Shown: positions 11,249 to 21,046 of the stretch, one piece after another | Layout: every line of letters begins with the position of its first letter | Position numbering within the stretch: the first letter of the stretch is position 1 | DNA from: Chara braunii | Taxonomy: Eukaryota; Streptophyta; Charophyceae; Charales; Characeae | Assembly: GCA_003427395.1 (NCBI GenBank) | Contig: BFEA01000446.1 | Span: forward strand, 1,268,526-1,322,762 | DNA: 54,237 nt | Reading direction: 5' to 3' | Translations under genes and position numbers: made by a program | The notes under the pieces: model-generated | Told to the model about the DNA's origin: nothing | The model's input: only the letters and a program-made list of their open reading frames with translations | Databases searched by the model: none

Positions 11249-12060
11249 CTAAGCCGCCTTGAGTTGCCGGAACGCTCGATCGCACTGAGGAGTCCAGATC
11301 AACGACTTATCTTTTTTTACAAAGTTCGTGAGGGGTCCCGCAATTGTCGCAAATCCCTTGATAAACCTTCGGTAGTACGAAGCTAGTCCTAGGAATGAGT
11401 GAACTTGCGTAAGCGACATGGGAACAAGCGCATCTCTCACTGCCTGTACCTTCTGCAACTTTGGTTGCAAGCCTTTTTCGTTAACCACATGTCCCAAAAA
11501 GGAGATCTTTGTCGGGAAGAACCGACACTTCTCAAGAGCAACTTTGAGACCTGCGTTTCTTAACACGTGCAGCGTCCACTCAATGTGCTGGATGTGACCC
11601 TCATAGGTGTTTGAGTACACCAAAATATCATTTATGTACACAATAACATAGTAGTTAATAATACTTTGCGCCAATCGCATTTTCCGCACGAAATTCTGGA
11701 AAGTCATATTCATCGCTTGTTGAAACGTAGCAGGTGCATTACAGATGCCCATCAGGCATCGAATCAATTACCATGTCCCTTTTAAAAGAACGAACACTGT
11801 TTTAAAATGACCTTCCTTTTTGATGAGAAAATGACAAAAATCACGGCGAACTTCAAATTTGCCGAAAAAAACGTGCACATCTAATCTCATCCAACAGTTC
11901 ATCAATCTGAGAAAGAGGATAAACATCTTTAATCGTGATATCGTTTACAAGATCGAATTCGTCCCGTCCTCTTTGGTACAATCACGACTAGGAATGACCA
12001 AGGTCCAATCGCGGGTTCGATCCACCTATTAGCTTCGAACTCCATGACTCGTTGGAACAT
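11249..12060 (-). pseudogene. gypsy-1 reverse transcriptase
   Basis: The 172-residue open part (11767-11249) holds RT blocks 4-7: GICNAPATFQQAMNMTFQ, IVYINDILVYSN, LRNAGLKVALEKCRFF, SFLGHVV and the thumb LGLASYYRRFIKGF, with LTNFVKKDKSLIWTPQCDRAF opening the RNase H linker. N-terminal blocks (12060-11768) are recognisable but frameshifted, by comparison with the gypsy-2 RT. The second metal-binding site, normally YIDD, has AAT (Asn) for GAT near 11630-11632, which should abolish catalysis. Confidence 0.88.
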
Positions 12061-12201
12061 GGCAAGTCGTTGCATCGGATAATATCAGCCTGGAGTGCAA
12101 CTAATTGGTGGATGGCTGCCCGTAAGGATTTCATGCTCAACCACATTTGTCAACCCGATGTCATGATCATGCACACTCAATGCTACTCCGGATGGGGAAG
12201 T

Positions 12202-12587
12202 TGTGGCTAGGTGATATGCAAGTAGTGAGTCGGAAAGTCCTGATCAGATGACTGTAGTGTATGCAAGGTTGTGCGTTAGGTGGCCGCGACAAACTGCGGG
12301 ATCTGGGCAAGTTGGTGCAAAAGCTGAGTTGGCGGGGTGACGATCGCTGTGGTATGGAGGATGGTACATGGCGGCTGAGATCATCAGTACCTTAGTAAGA
12401 AGGGTGTGTGTGTACAAGTGGTTGCATGGCCAGGGGCCATTATCAGAGATAAGAAGGCCGGTGTGTCTTGATTTACAGATTCCTTTTCTTTAGGTTCTTA
12501 ACAGGTAAATCCATGACGAATAACTGGTTGTTGCCCTCTCCCCTCCCCCCTCCTCCCTCCTCAAGCTTGTTTGTATAATTTGAGCTC

Positions 12588-12622
<35 letters not shown>

Positions 12623-12930
12623 CTCTCTCTTCCCTTCTTCGGTCAAGCTACACGTTCGTCTCCCTCTCTCTCTCTCGTGTTTCTTTATTCCCGTCTATAT
12701 GATGGATGCCATAATGATCTGACGCTTCCGTCGTCTCGCTCGTCCCTGTTACGCGAATGAGCATTGTTGAATTTAAGGAATCAGTAAACCCATATGATCT
12801 TTACCGTTTTTTTGTTGTTGTTATGACATTGTATCTCTTGATAGCTGAGGGTTCGTGTATGTGAGATTTGTTACACATATGCATCGGTTGGGCTAACTAA
12901 GCTGAGATTCTGCTGAGACTAGGATAATGC
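12202..12930. repeat. TG...CA repeat, copy 1 (possible solo LTR)
   Basis: This is one of two long, diverged direct copies; the other is at 14071-15057. Both begin TGTGGCTAGGTGATATGCAA and both end GAGATTCTGCTGAGACT followed by AATGCA. The TG and CA termini suit an LTR. It includes CT-rich microsatellites (12589-12685) and, near its end, GTTACACATATGCATCG. I find no matching 5-bp duplication around either copy, so solo-LTR status is inference. Confidence 0.6.
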
Positions 12931-13189
12931 ACGCTCAACACTCACTCAATGAAGGATAATTATCGTCTCGATTGGATCGAACCCTCATTTTCTTGGATCA
13001 GTTCGCCGGATAGATGAAAGGCAATAGAGCACGTAGCATTGCGACTTATTACTTCTTTGATTGAATAACTGGTTGACTGAGCTTAGGTGATCAGCTTTAG
13101 CTTATGCCATATGAACCGATTGTTCCGATCCGACTTGGTGTTGGCTTCCCGTATCCTCATTGCGACCATTCCCATATAACGAGGAAAGG

Positions 13190-13504
13190 ACACGTGTATG
13201 TGAGTGAGACATGCGAGAAGTTCCCGCCAAGATCGACGAACGTTATTATTTTCCACCGGAGACAAGGTGTTCGGTATTCGTAGACGCAGGTTTTGTCATT
13301 ATCAAGACTTACTTTCCCTCTTACTCCTTATTATCGCCTTTTAACAAACTGATTGTCATCCCGTGGACGACCGTAGCTCCCCATTGGCCCAACATTCTGT
13401 GCAGCGATTGTCGCCACACCGAGCGTTACCGGAAAAAGGAGTTCCACTACTGGACACGTGGCGAGGACGAACATAGGGAAAGAGCGACCAAACTGAGGCC
13501 ATGA
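13190..13504 (+). pseudogene. Unknown protein family, copy 1
   Basis: The plus-strand frame 13211-13504 reads AGFVIIKTYFPSYSLLSPFN, KLIVIPWTTVAPHWPNILCS, DCRHTERYRKK. It aligns to the plus-strand reading at 35602-35850: PGFVVINTSFPLFHFLLPYH, QLTVVLWNSIAR, then PCEDCQRHQTR after a stop. The shared features are GFVxIxTxFP, a hydrophobic LxPxxxLxV stretch, and a closing CXXC followed by His. Two diverged copies with conserved protein spacing argue that this was coding. I do not recognise the family. Confidence 0.5.
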
Positions 13505-13751
13505 ACGCCGGATTCCGAACTCTATAGCGAACGATACCAGAACTTAATTCGAAAACGAGATCCCTCGTGTGTACCCCCGCCTTTCTGTTCGAAAAGACGA
13601 CGAGTAGCCCGCATGGAGGTGCAAAGATACTTTTTGTATTAGGCGAATTTTTGAAAGCAGCGCACACCAGTCCTTTCCTATACGGCTATGGTCCTTCCTC
13701 ACTAAAACTGGAATCGCACAGGGGCTTTCACTTCTGTCTGTGGCCCCATAC

Positions 13752-13830
13752 TCAATATTCTAAAAAATCATTGGCACACCCCGTTTTGTTGTTTTTTTAG
13801 GGCCTATTCTGCACAATTTATCACTCCGGC
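13752..13830 (+). repeat. Gypsy leader/LTR-end fragment
   Basis: CAATATTC, then GGCACACCCCGTTTTGTTGT and CAATTTATCACTCCGG, match the reverse complement of 20967-21046, and more weakly 27590-27660, where the same sequence lies next to a primer-binding site. This copy ends before any PBS. It is probably a solo or truncated LTR end. Confidence 0.55.
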
Positions 13831-14399
13831 CGAAATCTTGGATTGTTCCTCAGTGTGAGAATTCGGAGGACCAAGATTCATAGGGGTTCCCAACAAATAA
13901 CCCAGTGGTAAGAGACAACTTTACAACTCCCCCCGACTCCGAAGAATCTACATCTAAACCTGCTTTTTGTTGTTAACTTCGATTTTTCTTCTGATAGAAA
14001 TATATGTCCATAATGATGTAATGCAAGCTTTTGGTACTCCAGAAAAATAAATTTTGATTGAACCTGTCTTTGTGGCTAGGTGATATGCAAGTAGCGAGTC
14101 GGAAAGTCGTGACGAGTTGACTGCAGTGTATGCAACGCTGTGCACCGGTGACCACGACGAGCTGCGGGATCTGGGCAAGTTGGTGCAAAAGTTGAGTTGG
14201 CGGGGTGATGATCGCTGTGGTATGGAGGATGGTACGTGGCGGCCGCGATCGTTAATACATGAGTAAGAAGGGTGTGTGCGTGTACGAGTGGTTGCCTGGC
14301 CAGGGGTCGTTACCAGAGAGCAGAAGGCGGTGCGTCTTGATTCTCATATTCTTCTTCTTTTAGTTCTTAAAAGCTAAGTTCACGATGAATAGCTGGTTG

Positions 14400-14403
<4 letters not shown>

Positions 14404-14463
<60 letters not shown>
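14404..14463. other. 60-base poly-C run, probable assembly artefact
   Basis: Sixty consecutive C residues sit where copy 1 (12533-12555) has a short mixed C/T tract. A tract of this length and purity just upstream of a retained linker is more likely to be an assembly or sequencing fault than biology. Confidence 0.75.
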
Positions 14464-14540
14464 TTCAAGCCTGTTTGTATGATCAGAGCTCTCTCTCTCT
14501 CTTCTCAGTTCCCTTCTTCGGTCAAGCTATGCTTCCATCT

Positions 14541-14578
14541 CTCTCTCTTATACACATCTAGATGTGTATAAGAGACAG
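14541..14578. other. Nextera mate-pair junction linker (contamination)
   Basis: AGATGTGTATAAGAGACAG at 14560-14578 is exactly the Tn5 mosaic end used in Nextera kits. It is preceded at 14541-14559 by the mosaic-end reverse complement with one mismatch (C for G at 14543). Back-to-back mosaic ends are the Nextera mate-pair circularisation junction. Translations across it give MCIRDS, MYKRQ and SYTHLDVYKR, familiar signatures of this contaminant. The flanking CT-rich segment is duplicated on both sides. Confidence 0.97.
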
Positions 14579-15205
14579 CTCTCTCTCTCTCTTCTCCTCT
14601 CTCTCTCAACAGCATTGGAAACGACAAAATCGACACCAGAATTGCACGTTGGGAATGTTTGCATGGTATCTCACATGCAAACTGCATCAGAGCTCTCTCT
14701 CTCTCTTCTCAGTTCCCTTCTTCGGTCAAGCTATGCTTCCATCTCTCTTTCTCTCTCTCTCTCTCTCTATCTATCTCTCTCTCTCTTTCATGTTCCTTTG
14801 CTCCCGTGTATCTGATGGATGCCAAAATGATCTGATGCTTCCCTAGTCTCGCTCATCCCTGTTGAATTCAATTGAATATCGCGCAAACGAGCATCGTTAA
14901 ATTTAAGCGACCTGTAAGCCCAGGGTGATCTTACCGTTTTTGTTTTTCTATTGATGTGTCTCTTGACAGCTGAGGGTTAGTGTACGTAAGATTTGTTACA
15001 CATATGCATCGATTGGGCTATTTAAGTTGAGATTCTGCTGAGACTTGGAGAATGCATGCGTACCGCTTACAACATACTATTCGTTAAAACTTGACATTAT
15101 ATTTTTAATTGGTACTCGCTTGCTATTAATTTCAGGTTGAAATCACCATATTTTAGACTTGAATGAAACTTAGGATGTGAGTAGTGAACCCGAAGAACGT
15201 AATGG

Positions 15206-15540
15206 ACACGTCATAAATTAAAACTCAAGTGAAGAGTCAAGGCAATTACACTTTGAACGAGAAGGTTGAACTCTGGATTCTATCGCACTTCGATAAATTT
15301 TTCGTCTGCGAGTTATTAACACGTTAGGAATTGAAACTTAAATGAAGAGTCAAAGCAATCACACACTGAACGAGAAGGTTGAACTCTGAATTCCATCGCA
15401 TTTTGATCAATTTTGTAAGGCTTAATTGGCATGTCATAAATTGAAACTAAAGTGCAGAGTCAAGGCAATCACACACTGAAGAAGATGGTTTAAGTTTGGA
15501 TTCCATCGCACTTCGATAAATTTGGTAAGACTACGATGAA
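15206..15540. repeat. Minisatellite, three units of about 111 bp
   Basis: Units begin near 15206, 15320 and 15430. Each has TCATAAATT or its variant, AAACTNAAGTG, AGAGTCAAGGCAATCACAC, TGAACGAGAAGGTT, then ATTCCATCGCACTTCGATAA. The units are diverged but collinear. No coding frame is seen. Confidence 0.85.
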
Positions 15541-17682
15541 GAAATATAAACTTAGCACACAAGAATTGAACCCTTGGGCTCCAATTGACACTCCCATGTT
15601 CGGAAATCGAAACTTAATAATTAAATAGCTGAGTTTAGCACACCAAGAGGTTGGGAATTCGCATGATGTAATGTTGATAACGGTTACTATGTACGAACAA
15701 CTTCTATCAACTGTGTACTACACAATAAAATCACCCGACAGTGTCACATTGACTGGATTTGAAAGCTGAAAAGTGTATGCATATGTGAAGAAAATTGTAA
15801 ACTGCATATTTTAGCAGGTCTAATGCTACGAGCAACCATGATCTAAACTTTCAAAATGCTACCATTTACAAAAGCATCTACACGCTATCGAGCGCATCGG
15901 TCCGACACCGCACCGGGCAGCGCGGGACCCTCCCGACCCCGTCACTCGGGAGGTGGTCTAAATCCTCGTCGCGAATACATAATGGAGCTTCCGCAAGCCG
16001 CTCCGGCCGAGTGTGCCAGCCATACCTCTCACGAGGCCCTACGACAGGCTAGGGCCTACGCGAGGTACGACTTACCTCCACCTTACGGGAGCTGTCACCT
16101 CCCTTCGGTGGGCGTATCCCTGCCGACCTACCGGTCCACAATACGAAAGCTAATCAGGTGCGATCGCAGAGGTGGACTAGCCGGGGTTGTTTCTCGTTCG
16201 CTCTAGCAGAGGGGGTACGGGCGGTATTACGCCTCTATCGAACCCACACGCGAACCGATATCTTGGGGGGCTGAGGTCCCAAGCGCGACTCGTCGTCGGT
16301 CGACTAGGACGCATCCCACACGCCACGCGCACACCACTATAAAGAACATAAAAATAAAAACACACACACACACACGTACATATACATATACAGAATGACA
16401 GTGAACAAACAACGAGACAACACTAGCCATCCCATAACTTTTGATGTGAAAATCGGATAGGCGTCGCTTGCGAGACTTAGTATAAAACTGCGCGGACGCA
16501 GGGCTAACACATATCGACTTGCAATGCAAGCGTACGCAAGTAGTCGCAATGATGGCGTACTATGTAGTACCCATACTCATGCGGTCCTCGTTAACCTCGA
16601 GCGTCGCATTCGACATTCAAGTGTCGGCTGACACGCGCCTTGAGGGTTAATCTCTCGACGCTGGACAACCGCCAAGTGCGGTTGAGAACCACACCCTCTT
16701 CTGCACCCTGCGGAGAGTGGGTGGTACACAGATTCATACTTGTGGTGACAATCGTCTCTTATGACCCTGGAGATCAGCTCCACCATCTAGGGCCTGGAGA
16801 GGAATCAAGGGGTTTGATTTTGACGACTGCCACGGACTACAACGTCCAACCATAGAAACTACAAAAAGCAAAGGATAAAAGGGAAAGTCTCATTTCCCTT
16901 GAAAACATAATCTGTTTAACCCTTACGCGCGGTCACTGTAGGCCACACAAAGCACTCAAGACATATATATTCACATAAATACAGAGGAATATTAATATAG
17001 GACGATCACTTCTTACAGTCATAGTGAGACTCCTCTCAGCCATATATATATGTATGTGAGCGCAGGCAGTCAAATCCAAAGTCCGAATCACCAAACATAC
17101 CTGCAATCACATCAAAGATCAAACCAAAAGTCCATGCACGACACGGGGTCAACTTCAATTATTCTCTGCACTCACACCCTTTGCTTTTAGCCATACAATC
17201 CTCACTCTTTGTGCAACTCTCAAAATAAAATACTCAGTACTTTTCTTTAAATGACCATTCAAATAAAGTCCGGGCGAAAACACAACAAAACAGTTCAAAT
17301 CACAAGGCTAAAGCCTTTAGGTTGAGTGGCAGGAGTGAATTGGAGTTGAATCGTAAACCGACGAGTCGGCGACCGACCTGTTATCAGTGATAACAGAAGA
17401 TGACCCTTGTAGGATAAAGTTGAATCTAGCCCAAATCCTGAATCAATCGATCAAGAAGACCTGTAACACAAGATAGGCCAATCCCCAAGCTCAAATCATA
17501 AGCGTATGAAGAATAGAGCTCCATAATACATTCTCACTAAAAATCATTCTACAAGCTAAGCCAGAGTCTGTCTCTAAGTCAGTGCCCAAATAAAGGTAGA
17601 CCCTGGCAGAATATCCTCTATACAGAGTGGATCGCCAGAATCGCCACCTGTCAAAATATATTTTATCTTCTCTTAAACTAAG
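15541..17682. other. No gene recognised
   Basis: The region has a GC-rich patch (15890-16330) with a 116-codon plus-strand frame (15856-16206) whose Arg/Pro-rich product looks non-native. It also has a short (CA)n run near 16359-16374 and AT-rich DNA after 16850. I see no domain or known repeat. Confidence 0.4.
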
Positions 17683-17995
17683 AAAATTTCGGCAACGTTT
17701 CCCATAGGAAAAATGTCTTTCCAAAATTTATATCAGCCTGAATATAGAAACAAAAATAATCTTCAACTTTCTAAAGTCAAATTTTGTCTAACTTTATGAA
17801 TTAGCAAAAAATTGGGCAGCACTCCTTTTAGAAAATGAGACTTCCCAAATTTTTACTAAGCCATATATAAAATTTAGACAAGTTGAACTTTTGAAAAGTC
17901 AAATGTTGACTAACTCCTTGGATTTGCAGAAATTTCGGCAGCGCTTCCCATACAGAAAGTAGCTTACCAAAATTTATACAAAGCCAAGTATAACA
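17683..17995. repeat. Diverged tandem repeat, period about 122 bp
   Basis: Units start near 17683, 17806 and 17928 with AAATTTCGGCAGCGCTTCCC or variants, then CCAAAATTTATA, AAGCC, and end in a segment with AAAGTCAAATNTTGNCTAACT. The third unit is partial. The region is AT-rich and non-coding. Confidence 0.75.
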
Positions 17996-18240
17996 AAAAA
18001 TCCCAGGAAATGCGAGAATTGATCTAAGTAAAATAAAGTTAGCTCAGAAAATGCAAGAGTATGGAAATTTCGCCCTGAACTGTTTAAATATCCCAACTTT
18101 ATATACTTGTCTGCACTTAGTCTTTTGAGGTAGCATATAGTTGAACCGATCATCTTCAGGCCAAGATTCAGTCCGCCCCTTCGTACCACAACTTTACTCT
18201 TAATTCGTACTCTCTTCAGTTGGTGATAAGCTATAGTCAG

Positions 18241-18670
18241 ACTACCCAAACTTATGGAACCCTGTCTGATTAGCCGGTTCATAGATAGAATATTAGTAAA
18301 GTATAGCCAAATTATAACCTTCTGGTTCCAACATGTGCGTGCCGTTGGACCAAGACCACCTAAACTTATGGAACCTGTTTTGGTCCTCAGCCTTGTTCAT
18401 TTCTCTCAAAGCCAAAACAGGAAGAGGTTGAGCCACCCAAACTTATGGAACATGCTCAGACCTCCTCGTTCAGGAACTAAAGAAACTGACAAAAACCCAA
18501 AGAAAACAAGGCGACCAAGCCACCCAAACTTACGGAACATGCTTGGTCATCACATTCAGCCCTCACAAGTCAGAGCAACCAGACCACCCAAACTTATGGA
18601 ACATGTCAGGTCCTCCAAGCAATCAAAAAATAAACATAGTACTGGGCCTTCCCAAACTTATAGAATTGGA
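18241..18670. repeat. Array of six CCACCCAAACTTATGGAAC motifs
   Basis: Copies at 18241-18260, 18355-18377, 18432-18455, 18519-18541, 18583-18605 and 18647-18670 share ACCACCCAAACTTATGGAAC with up to several changes. They are spaced 64 to 115 bases apart, with unrelated sequence between. Because spacing is uneven, this is a motif array, not a simple tandem repeat. Confidence 0.85.
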
Positions 18671-18699
18671 CCAGTCTTTAGTTGACCCGGTCAAACTTC

Positions 18700-20927
18700 A
18701 GAAAATACTACCTTTCTCCCATCCTTCCCCTAGATGCAATCCCAGAGTCTGCTTTCAGTCAAACAATGAAGCTGAAACTGATATTGCGCATACATTCCTT
18801 TACTTAGTTTGATTCTTGTTCTGAAAGTCAAACCAAAAGTCAAAGTAGGGATGCACACTGTATACTCAATCAAAACATAGTCAGGAATACAGATAATGGG
18901 TTATAACTGGGTTTATAGAAGGAAAGCAATAATTACCTCTTAGTTCCCTGCCTCCAGAACTCCCCCTGAGTTCCAACTGAGCTCCCAGAATCGGTGGGCA
19001 GACTCCCCACAGAGTCTTGCTGCGGTCCTACAGGTTGCAATCCCGCCTGCCGTCTTCCTCTCAAAACAGAATTAGACTGAGAGTAAGAAAAACAGAATAA
19101 GGGGTTTCAGACTCTCGAGATACAAGAGAGGGACTGACTTAACCCTCAAGAGAGGGTCTTGTTACCTTCAGTCTCCTGAGGGCCCCGCAATGGTGGCCAA
19201 AGTGCACAACAACTCTGGTCAAATTGAAGCAATACCATTGACCGTTCACCTCCATCCACCTTGTACGGATGGACGACCGATGCACTCGCCAACAACTAAA
19301 TTTGCATTCTCACAACTGGTCTCCCCTCGCACGCAGGCTGGTGAGAGAAATAACACACCGGAAACTGACCATGCCCGTTGCCCCTTTCTCAATGCTCACT
19401 TGTCCGAAATATCCCGTATCTAGTTGTGCAGCCCTCACCAAACACCGACAAGTGCCCGATTCCTGGCTGGATTCAAGTTCGCGCTACCTTGGTCGACAGG
19501 ATGAATAACATACTAGTCATCAGACAAGTCCTGAACAGCGTGGCTGTACCCAAGTTACTTCTACCTATAGGCCATGTGGCGCACCGATGAACAACCAAGT
19601 CTTCAACCTTGCCATGTAGTCTGGTACCGTAGCCTGATTTTCGGCTCATCTTGCATCGCCAGACCTGTCTCCGGGGGAGCTCCAACAGCACGACGTATGT
19701 ACACCACACAATCCTCCTCAGTCAACCACATTTACCCGCTCGACTATCTGTAAACATCTCTCTCTCTCTCCCTCTCTTTCCTGTTGACACTCCGCTTTAC
19801 CGAATCTGCCCATGACCTTGGCCGGATACGGGTAACTAAATGACAAGTCCGGATCGAGCCATTCACAGTTTGACTGCGCAGCACATTCATACTTAGTCTT
19901 GCATGGCCTAGCCTGTCAAACGATCAGTGACCGCGGACAGGATCAACCCGGCTGTGGGTGTGGCAGCAAGCACAACTGCACCCCGTGGGCGGCCCCTCCT
20001 GACTGCTAACCAAGGCACAAAACAAAATCCCATCCTCCGTCGGGACTTCGTCAGACGCGGCCAGGTAAGTGTGCATGGCTCCTTTTTCCTCTCTAACCAG
20101 CCTCTTCTCTCATCCCAATCCCCTTTCTCGATATGCCTGGCCCGTAATAGCGATTGGGCTCGTTGTGTCTCGTAGCATACACAGGTGGGTGCAACCTTGC
20201 ACTTCTTTGTCGCAGGAGTCACAAAAGGTATGCCTCTTCGTAAACACGAGTCGAGTTAGTCAGGTAAGTTCACCCGATATCTGCTCTAAAAATCAGAATG
20301 AATCTTCCCTAGAATGAGGGTTGGTTCATTCCGTACTTATGCAACAACAACCTACTCCCCGGCGTAACTTATACTCATCATAGCACCAGATTCTGCGCTT
20401 CATCTTCAAAACTAGTCTTTCCCATCTAGTTCGTAATGGCCAAACACCCAAGATTAGCATGTTTTCTGACTCGTTTCCGTAGGGAATCGAGCGGGAAATC
20501 GTACCTTTCACCCCCGCCATACTCTCTCTTCTTCCACGCGACTCTACTCGCGCACCTCTTCTTTCTCTGACTCATTTCCCACTAACTACCTAACTAGATT
20601 AACATCATATTCGGGGTCGCCCACCCCGAAAACCTCTATCAGGCTCTATGTAGACTTTTATTTTTTCGCATCCGATCAAAGAACGATTGAGATTCGACCT
20701 CTTTTTGAGTTTAACCAACTCGTTTCACTCTTCTTCCGTTGACATATGATCCAACAGTCCGGCGTAATCACTCATATTCTTCTTCTTCTGGACAAGAAGA
20801 CCCTTCACTGCTTCCTTCTTATCTCTGCCAACCTGTTTCGGGAAACGAGAGGATTTCTCTTATTCGTTCGAGTGGGTGCTCATTCTCCCGCCAGCTCGCC
20901 TCACTATTGCCAGAACCGACACCTGTC
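18700..20927. other. No gene recognised
   Basis: Only short frames with unconvincing products and a CT microsatellite at 19757-19780. Because gypsy leader sequence follows at 20928-21046 on the minus strand, part of this could be a heavily decayed internal region of that element, but I see no gag or pol motif. Confidence 0.35.
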
Positions 20928-20940
20928 GGCTCCGATACCA
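20928..20940 (-). promoter_or_regulatory. Primer-binding site (initiator Met-tRNA type)
   Basis: On the minus strand this reads TGGTATCGGAGCC. Plant LTR elements commonly use TGGTATCAGAGCC, complementary to the 3' end of initiator tRNA-Met; one base differs. The same 13 bases occur at 27564-27576 in the same position relative to a shared leader. Confidence 0.7.
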
Positions 20941-21046
20941 ACCTCATGCCCTGTTCTGTCCTTTGATCGGACTGATAAATTGTGTGGAAGAAGCCTCGAA
21001 AGAACAACAAAATGGGGTGTGCGAAGGATTTTTGGCAATATTGAAT
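20941..21046 (-). repeat. Gypsy leader/LTR-end copy (gypsy-3 remnant)
   Basis: Lies directly 5' (minus strand) of the PBS and shares CACACCCCATTTTGTTGTTC and ACACAATTTATCAGTCCGATC with 13752-13830, and a looser version with 27577-27660. Marks the remnant of a third gypsy element. Confidence 0.6.

Larger units (their letters stand above)
9140..12060 (-). mobile_element. Ty3/gypsy LTR retrotransposon pol remnant (gypsy-1)
   Basis: Minus-strand order is RT, RNase H, integrase, which is the Ty3/gypsy order. RT start is near 12050 (GPWSF, IVPKRTG). The RT core at 11767-11249 has GICNAPATFQQAMN, the active site as YINDILVYS, then FLGHVVNEKGL and SFLGLASYYRRFIKGF. RNase H lies at 11248-10780 (YFAALWGIGNYFAYLYGRKF, VVTDHEPLL, GNVDGLTRL). 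The integrase zinc finger end is CLVCATDRASKRG near 10030-10080. The core is at 9983-9560 (LLVFIDHFFKYMEVYP, ILTDNRSEF, SSELAENTNHMIK). The C-terminus reaches about 9140 (KFEDLVQLC, RVVELGPNGADTVRI). Gag, protease and PBS are missing: the element is cut near 12100-12200, next to a TG...CA repeat. The catalytic YIDD is YIND. Confidence 0.9.
14071..15057. repeat. TG...CA repeat, copy 2, with assembly artefacts inside
   Basis: Second copy of the 12202-12930 repeat, readily aligned at both ends. It is longer because the middle holds a 60-base C run (14404-14463), a sequencing linker (14541-14578), about 110 bases of unrelated sequence and a duplicated CT-rich segment (14486-14540 again at 14691-14745). 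Confidence 0.6.

Noticed and set aside
14505-14846. Small ORFs with MCIRDS, MYKRQ and SYTHLDVYKR
   Set aside because: They are translations of the Nextera linker and CT microsatellite.
15206-15540. CRISPR-like array
   Set aside because: The repeats are about 111 bp, contiguous and diverged, with no spacers; the context is eukaryotic.
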